In this document: positions 59,325 through 64,000 of the stretch, one piece after another
Position numbering within the stretch: the stretch's first letter is position 1
Layout of the letters: every line of letters starts with the position of its first letter
Origin: Alistipes sp.
Lineage (GTDB): Bacteria > Bacteroidota > Bacteroidia > Bacteroidales > Rikenellaceae
NCBI GenBank assembly: GCA_017399485.1
Contig: JAFQCA010000025.1
Coordinates: 62,001 to 126,000, forward strand
Direction of reading: 5' to 3'
DNA length: 64,000 bases
Notes under the pieces: generated by a model
Database searches by the model: none
The model's input: only the letters and a program-made list of their open reading frames with translations
Told to the model about the DNA's origin: nothing
Made by a program: the position numbers and the translations under genes

Positions 59325-60320
59325 CTATTGAAGTTTTGCTTTACTTATGACAATGCTATCCATTTTAGAGTTGTAGTATTTGTCGTCATCGCAGAGTCGG
59401 TAATTTATGTAGTGTCGTCCTGAGGGATTATCGTGAAATATATTATAACCGTCGCTCACTCTTATTTCGAGGTCTGCTCGGCGTAAGCCTGTTTGAGTCA
59501 CCTCTCCACAAGCGTATGCTGCACACCATACACCATAGGGGTCCCACGCATAACGCCCTGTCGATGTGCCAAATGCGGTCAATGCTTGCGATACAATATC
59601 GCGATTCTCTCTATCTAAGGCTTGCAGTTCGGCTCCGCAAATCATTGGGCCACCAACCTGTGCCAAGAAATAGACTATCGGGAAAGGCCAATTTCGGTTT
59701 ACATAATCTATCGCAGCGCGTGCCGGTTTTGCAAAGAAAAAGTTGTTGTCATAGCCTTCGGGATATACTCCGCCCACGATATACAACTGTCCGCATTTCT
59801 GTTTGATTAACTCCTCGCCCGATAACGGAGAGTATTCATCAGCCTCGCTTTTGAGTAATAGTTCGATGTTGGTGACAAATCCCGTGGTTATAATATCTAC
59901 TCTGCGCTTGCTCTCGGCCAGAATCTTTCTGTATAACGCAACAGCATCCATCACCTCGCCTTTGCCATCGTCATACTTTGTCATCAAATCCCAATAGGGT
60001 GATGTGTCGGGAATATCTACCGAACTACGACCAATAGGAATATCGCCTTTTCCGTCGTGTAACAACATTCCGCGCATTGCTTGCAGGTTGTTTTTGCCTC
60101 TTACGGAGTATCCTACGCACTTGAGGTCTATCACCCCCTGGTCATCCAATGCCGTTGCCATTCTCACGGCGCATACATCATCCACATCGGTGCTGAAATC
60201 AACATCAAGTATCAGCGGTTTGCGTGGAGAGGTGTTAAGGAATAGTTCATCGTCGTTACGCTCTTCGACTTGCGAACAACTAACGACGGCTAATAATATT
60301 AATATATACCACCTTTTCAT
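59325..60320 (-). CDS. Nucleoside hydrolase-like lipoprotein
   Basis: A 331-residue protein with lipobox AVVSC (Cys15) and the inosine/uridine nucleoside hydrolase Ca2+ motif DVDFSTDVDD near 39-48, in place of the usual DxDxGxDDA. Later parts (TTGFVTNIELLLKS, YIVGGVYPEGYDNNF) follow the fold. It is surface-exposed by its lipoprotein signal. It may cleave nucleosides, or serve in a sugar/glycoside locus, since a secreted beta-propeller protein lies 14 bp upstream. The changed Ca2+ loop makes the substrate uncertain. Confidence 0.82.
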   Translation of the reverse strand: MKRWYILILLAVVSCSQVEERNDDELFLNTSPRKPLILDVDFSTDVDDVCAVRMATALDDQGVIDLKCVGYSVRGKNNLQAMRGMLLHDGKGDIPIGRSSVDIPDTSPYWDLMTKYDDGKGEVMDAVALYRKILAESKRRVDIITTGFVTNIELLLKSEADEYSPLSGEELIKQKCGQLYIVGGVYPEGYDNNFFFAKPARAAIDYVNRNWPFPIVYFLAQVGGPMICGAELQALDRENRDIVSQALTAFGTSTGRYAWDPYGVWCAAYACGEVTQTGLRRADLEIRVSDGYNIFHDNPSGRHYINYRLCDDDKYYNSKMDSIVISKAKLQ

Positions 60321-60334
60321 CTTTGCTAATTTAT

Positions 60335-61897
60335 TTATTCACGTTTCCACATCTTGTCGCCCAAATAGAAATATAGTGTACCGTATGAGTAACGGCCTGT
60401 CTGCGCACCTCTGTCGAACGTAATCCACAAATAACGCTCGTAGTTGCCATAAGGTATTGGGACTATTGTGGGCCAGCCTCTAAAACCTCCATTGGCATAT
60501 TGTTGCTGGAATGTGCCTTCATAACGGAGTGTGGGGTAGTCGTATATATAGAATGTTGTGTCGCTACCGCCACTTAATACATACCTGCGACCACCTACCG
60601 TTGTTATACGTATTCCCGTATTGTTATTCTTCGATGATTCGGCTATAAGCGTATAAGGACCGTTCCACTTATCGCTTTCACACAGATATGTGACATACGA
60701 TTTATCTTTGAGCGCACAATATGCCAAACGCCACTTTTTCGCATCGTTGTCATAGAAGAAGTCGGGGTCTTCGGTGTTGTATTTTATATTTTGTTCTGTG
60801 CCTCGTGTGTAGTTATGCGGGAAATCCAACTCTTTGCACTCCAAGAAGTGCATACCGTGTAGCAGGTCACTCTTTGTTGTACAATAGGCCAATGTGTGAG
60901 TATCACCGTGTGTAGTGGTCATCACCAGATACTCCTTGCTGTCGGGATTGTAAACGACCTTTGTGGCGTGAAATCCATACATCAGGCCATCTCCCTTGCC
61001 AAAGAATAAAGCACCCTCCAGACGCAATTCATAAGAGTCTATGTCCAACGAATACACTCCCTGATATGAGTCCGGAATTTGCTCAAAGCCGCGAGTCGTA
61101 AAACATAGATACAATCTGCCATCAATAATCAAAGGCTTGCCATCGGTGGTCTGTATAATCTGAGGGTCGGCCTGTCCTGTTCCGCAAGTGAGCAGGCTTT
61201 GAGCCTTCAGTAATGTCACATTCCCACCCGCAGGCAACTTAGTTACAACTCCAAACGAAGTATCAATGCAACTGCTTGTGGCTCGTTTGTCGTGCTTGAG
61301 GCTGTATAATAACTCCGCGCGGCCATCGGCATAGAGCCTGAAGACGTGAAAGCGTTGGCCTGTATATTGTACTCGCAACGAAATATCCGATGTCGCGTCA
61401 GTCGCTTTCTCGGCCATAATCTTCTCTTGTCCATCTTTGATTAAGACCGATAATATTTTGCCGTCACGATAGAGAGTGTGTACCATATCCCCTTCCCCGC
61501 TATTGGGGTAGAATGCGATACCTGCTGCTTCACCTTTCCCTATCTCCTCGAATGATACCTCGTAGCATAGATATGGATGAAAAGCACCTACGCGCAGAGT
61601 CGCATCTATGGTAGAATCTTTTGCCATAATATGCAGTTTGCGCCCCGTCTGTTTAAGTTGGGGTTGGGCGCCGTGACTCTCTATAATTATGTTGGCCGAA
61701 TTCTGTAAAAACAGGTCTGTACCCTCCATATTTATCTGGCTCATCACCTTTGCCGAGGTGTAGAAGTTTCTGACAAATGATTGTCTAACGAATGTCATAT
61801 CGCCAAGTTTTACCTCTTTCTCAGGTGTTTGAGCCGCAACGGGACTTATTATTGATACCAATAAAGCAGTGATAATAGTATAAATATTTCTCTTCAT
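60335..61897 (-). CDS. Secreted beta-propeller protein, glycoside hydrolase-like
   Basis: A 520-residue exported protein (signal 1-22, SPVAAQ). Residues about 25-225 look like a beta-sandwich (concanavalin-like; FHPYLCYEVSFEEIGKGEAAGIAFY). From about 235 a propeller-type part follows with ADPQIIQTTDGKP, YNTEDPDFFYDNDAKKWRLAY and GWPTIVPIPYGNYERYLWITFD, resembling five-bladed GH43/GH117-like enzymes. No catalytic residues can be assigned with safety. It is first in the unit with the nucleoside hydrolase and fRMsr. A TATTTTTG box lies at 61924-61917 on the minus strand. Confidence 0.68.
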   Translation of the reverse strand: MKRNIYTIITALLVSIISPVAAQTPEKEVKLGDMTFVRQSFVRNFYTSAKVMSQINMEGTDLFLQNSANIIIESHGAQPQLKQTGRKLHIMAKDSTIDATLRVGAFHPYLCYEVSFEEIGKGEAAGIAFYPNSGEGDMVHTLYRDGKILSVLIKDGQEKIMAEKATDATSDISLRVQYTGQRFHVFRLYADGRAELLYSLKHDKRATSSCIDTSFGVVTKLPAGGNVTLLKAQSLLTCGTGQADPQIIQTTDGKPLIIDGRLYLCFTTRGFEQIPDSYQGVYSLDIDSYELRLEGALFFGKGDGLMYGFHATKVVYNPDSKEYLVMTTTHGDTHTLAYCTTKSDLLHGMHFLECKELDFPHNYTRGTEQNIKYNTEDPDFFYDNDAKKWRLAYCALKDKSYVTYLCESDKWNGPYTLIAESSKNNNTGIRITTVGGRRYVLSGGSDTTFYIYDYPTLRYEGTFQQQYANGGFRGWPTIVPIPYGNYERYLWITFDRGAQTGRYSYGTLYFYLGDKMWKRE

Positions 61898-61942
61898 AGC
61901 GTGATTTATTTATTTCCAAAAATACGAAAAAGATTCGGTATA

Positions 61943-61973
61943 TTGTAATAAATGCTCGAATTTTGTAAATTTG
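61943..61973 (+). promoter_or_regulatory. pepD promoter
   Basis: TTG (61943-61945), 20 bp, TAAATTTG (61966-61973). The leader before the ATG at 61994 is only about 14 nt. Confidence 0.72.
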
Positions 61974-61993
61974 CCAAATACAAATTTATCATT

Positions 61994-63445
61994 ATGACAC
62001 AGATTAAGGATTTAGAGCCCCGCTTAGTGTGGGAGCAGTTTGATGCTATAACCCGCGTTCCGCGCCCATCGAAGCACGAGGAGCGTGTGATTGAGTTTTT
62101 GATAGAATTTGCCAAGACTCACTCTTTGGAGTGGCAACGCGACGATATAGGTAATGTGGTTATTCGTAAAGCCGCCACCGCAGGCTATGAGACGCGACCT
62201 ACAGTTATTTTGCAATCGCATATGGATATGGTTTGCGAGAAAAATGCCGATGTGCAGTTCGACTTCGCGTCGGAGCCCATCCGTACCTATATCGAAGGTG
62301 ATTGGGTTAAGGCTCAAGGTACAACGCTCGGTGCCGACTGCGGTATAGGTATGGCCGCCGCATTGGCAATGTTGATTGACGATTCGGTTGAACACGGACC
62401 TCTGGAGGCTCTATTTACTGTTGATGAGGAGACGGGGCTTACAGGCGCTTTTAATCTTGGTGAGGGTATGTTGATGGGCAAATATCTCATCAACCTTGAT
62501 TCGGAGGACGAGGGCGAGATTTTTATCGGCTGTGCAGGTGGTGTGGATACAGTCGCCACGTTTGAAGTTGAGCGTGAGCCCACACCTGAGGGTTATCGTT
62601 TCTATCGCTTCGATGTATCTAACTTGGTGGGAGGCCATTCGGGTGACGATATTGAGAAGGGGCGCGCCAATTCCAATAAGATTGTTGCTCGTTTGATGTA
62701 TGAGGCGCAGAGCGAGTACGGTGCTCGTTTGAGTTATATTGACGGAGGTAATCTGCGTAATGCTATCCCTCGTGAGGCGTATGCCGTATTTGGAGTTCCG
62801 GCAAAGCATAAAGAGGCTTTTGAGGAGCGATATGAGCGTTTTGCTATGGATATTAAGGCTGAGTTTAATATTACGGAGCCCGATATGCATCTGTCGCTAA
62901 ATCCTATGCCTGCGACTGACGATGTCCTTGCAATGCCGTTACAACAATCTCTAATAGGAGCATTGGTAGGTGTACCTAATGGCGTTTTGGCAATGTCGAT
63001 GGCAGTAAAGGGGTTGGTGGAGACCTCTACAAACTTGGCATCTGTAAAGTTTGAAGGTGACGATAAAATCGTAGTAACCACATCTCAGCGCTCATCGCTG
63101 GAGAGTGCAAAACTGTACGCCAAGCAGGCTGTGGAGTCTGTATTTTTATTGGCGAGTGCCGAAGTGGAGCATTCTGATGGTTATCCGGGTTGGTCACCCG
63201 ACCCCAAGTCGCGATTGTTGGAGATTACGGTTGAATCATATCGTCGTCTATTTGCCACTGAGCCGAGAGTACGTGCCGTTCACGCAGGTTTGGAGTGTGG
63301 TTTGTTCTTAGAGAAGTATCCACATCTGGAGATGGTATCGTTCGGCCCGACAATTCGAGGCGTACATTCACCTGATGAGCGATTGGAGATACCTACAGTC
63401 GATAAGTTCTGGAGGCTGTTGTGTGATGTGGTAAAGAATATATAA
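61994..63445 (+). CDS. pepD: Aminoacyl-histidine dipeptidase (PepD, M20 family)
   Basis: A 483-residue M20C zinc dipeptidase from the ATG at 61994; an upstream in-frame ATG at 61952 would lie before the promoter -7 box. Motifs: QSHMDMVCE (zinc His), GTTLGADCGIG (bridging Asp), TVDEETGLTGA (catalytic Glu), VGGHSGDDI and HAGLECGLF. It is cytosolic and splits dipeptides such as X-His. A terminator follows. Confidence 0.95.
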   Translation: MTQIKDLEPRLVWEQFDAITRVPRPSKHEERVIEFLIEFAKTHSLEWQRDDIGNVVIRKAATAGYETRPTVILQSHMDMVCEKNADVQFDFASEPIRTYIEGDWVKAQGTTLGADCGIGMAAALAMLIDDSVEHGPLEALFTVDEETGLTGAFNLGEGMLMGKYLINLDSEDEGEIFIGCAGGVDTVATFEVEREPTPEGYRFYRFDVSNLVGGHSGDDIEKGRANSNKIVARLMYEAQSEYGARLSYIDGGNLRNAIPREAYAVFGVPAKHKEAFEERYERFAMDIKAEFNITEPDMHLSLNPMPATDDVLAMPLQQSLIGALVGVPNGVLAMSMAVKGLVETSTNLASVKFEGDDKIVVTTSQRSSLESAKLYAKQAVESVFLLASAEVEHSDGYPGWSPDPKSRLLEITVESYRRLFATEPRVRAVHAGLECGLFLEKYPHLEMVSFGPTIRGVHSPDERLEIPTVDKFWRLLCDVVKNI

Positions 63446-63472
63446 TACAAATAGAACAATAAATAATGTAAG

Positions 63473-63496
63473 AGGTCGGATTTCCCGACCTTTTTC
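63473..63496 (+). terminator. Terminator of pepD
   Basis: Stem AGGTCGG / CCGACCT with an ATTTC loop and five T, 27 bp after the stop. Confidence 0.8.
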
Positions 63497-63509
63497 GTAT
63501 ATTTGTTCT

Positions 63510-64000
63510 ATGCGTCACACTCTACTAATCATATTTGCTCTACTGACTCTCTGCCGTGCCGTAGCGCAGCAGACAATAGATGACGTATATCAATATAAGA
63601 TTGACGATGAGCGTTTGACTGCGGAGAGTATCTACAGCGATACTTTACTGTTCTATCGCTCTATGCATCGTCATAGCGATGTGTATGGGCAAATCACCGA
63701 TTATCGTTTCTCGTTTGTTGATTTTTCACGGCGAGGAGTCGAGTTCTTTCATCGCGATGTGGTGCTTGACGGCATATCGTTGTCGCGAACCCGATTGTCG
63801 GCTTTGAGGCGTTTGGGCCTTGCCGAGAGTAATTTTGCAGGTGTTTTTTCTCAAAACGGAACGCAAGGTGGTTATGTCGGCTCTGATGAATTTTCAACAG
63901 CCGAAGGTGTTCCCGTAGATGGTGGCAATGCGGGCTTGTTCTTTTCGGGGCGTGGCTATTTGGGCGGTGTGCGAGCCGCAATACATCACTCTATGTCAAA
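63510..64000 (+). CDS. Exported protein of unknown function (5' part, runs off the window)
   Basis: The ATG at 63510 opens a frame with a clean signal peptide (RHTLLIIFALLTLCRAVAQ) and continues to the window end (at least 163 codons). The visible part is mixed beta-type (ITDYRFSFVDFSRRGVEFF, GVRAAIHHSM). It may be the start of an outer-membrane or TonB-receptor-like protein, but no domain is recognisable. A TATATTTG box ends only 4 bp before the ATG, so this gene would be leaderless if that box is used. Confidence 0.7.
   Translation, partial: MRHTLLIIFALLTLCRAVAQQTIDDVYQYKIDDERLTAESIYSDTLLFYRSMHRHSDVYGQITDYRFSFVDFSRRGVEFFHRDVVLDGISLSRTRLSALRRLGLAESNFAGVFSQNGTQGGYVGSDEFSTAEGVPVDGGNAGLFFSGRGYLGGVRAAIHHSMS

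Overview
This 64 kb window is chromosomal DNA from an anaerobic member of the Bacteroidota, most likely order Bacteroidales. The evidence is: a recurrent promoter of the Bacteroidales type (TTG or TTTG, about 20 bp, then TAnnTTTG) in front of many genes; few Shine-Dalgarno sequences; fimbrillin-like, BspA-like and DUF4988/PL29-N-type lipoproteins; a pyruvate:ferredoxin oxidoreductase; and a complete methylmalonyl-CoA decarboxylation module of the succinate-propionate pathway. I cannot fix the genus from the sequence. Most genes are core housekeeping genes with normal full lengths. There is no transposase, integrase, phage gene, plasmid function or CRISPR array.

Layout. 1-16.3 kb: a 3' gene end, a two-subunit M16 peptidase (active plus inactive), PFOR, an rlmI/RNase D-like/recQ operon on the minus strand, a probable metal (copper-type) handling operon (PqqD-like, Cys/His-rich peptide, TonB receptor, periplasmic HMA protein), an EEP lipoprotein, and an ECF sigma factor with a probable membrane anti-sigma partner. 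16.3-28.6 kb: a DUF6249-like protein, an MBL hydrolase, then a long plus-strand run plsC-parE-parC-aroK-murI-ftsK-lolA-like. 28.6-35.4 kb: a collagen-like/BspA lipoprotein, a strongly structured small RNA with its own promoter and terminator, gyrA and a TPR protein. 35.4-44.2 kb: DUF2089 and Yip1-like genes, a 43-residue peptide with a fimbrillin-like lipoprotein, a degenerate inverted-repeat element, two tRNA-Pro genes, two EEP lipoproteins, and a run SPFH / ribbon-helix-helix / three membrane proteins / Zn-ribbon-less sirtuin / L,D-transpeptidase-like protein. 44.2-51.9 kb: a tryptophanase/TPL-family lyase, meaB, a thioredoxin-like protein, and the operon mce-mmdA-mmdD-mmdC-mmdB. 51.9-57.6 kb: a threonine attenuator with leader peptide, thrB-thrC, and rplM-rpsI-rpsB-tsf. 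57.6-64 kb: a regulator/membrane-protein pair, an operon of a secreted beta-propeller protein, a nucleoside hydrolase and free-Met-sulfoxide reductase, pepD, and the 5' end of a further exported protein.

How they work together. PFOR (acetyl-CoA and reduced ferredoxin) and the Na+-pumping methylmalonyl-CoA decarboxylase with epimerase and MeaB are the energy core of a propionate-forming anaerobe. The lyase releases pyruvate and ammonia from an aromatic amino acid. ParE/ParC, GyrA, FtsK and RecQ cover chromosome topology, segregation and repair.

The observations most worth following are the threonine leader attenuator (52.0-52.25 kb), the structured RNA with two competing pairings (30.86-31.06 kb; possibly the 6S-like Bacteroidales-1 RNA), the metal-handling operon with an extremely Cys/His-rich peptide (10.7-14.3 kb), the small peptide plus fimbrillin-like pair (36.6-37.8 kb), and the lyase with altered PLP-site residues (44.2 kb).
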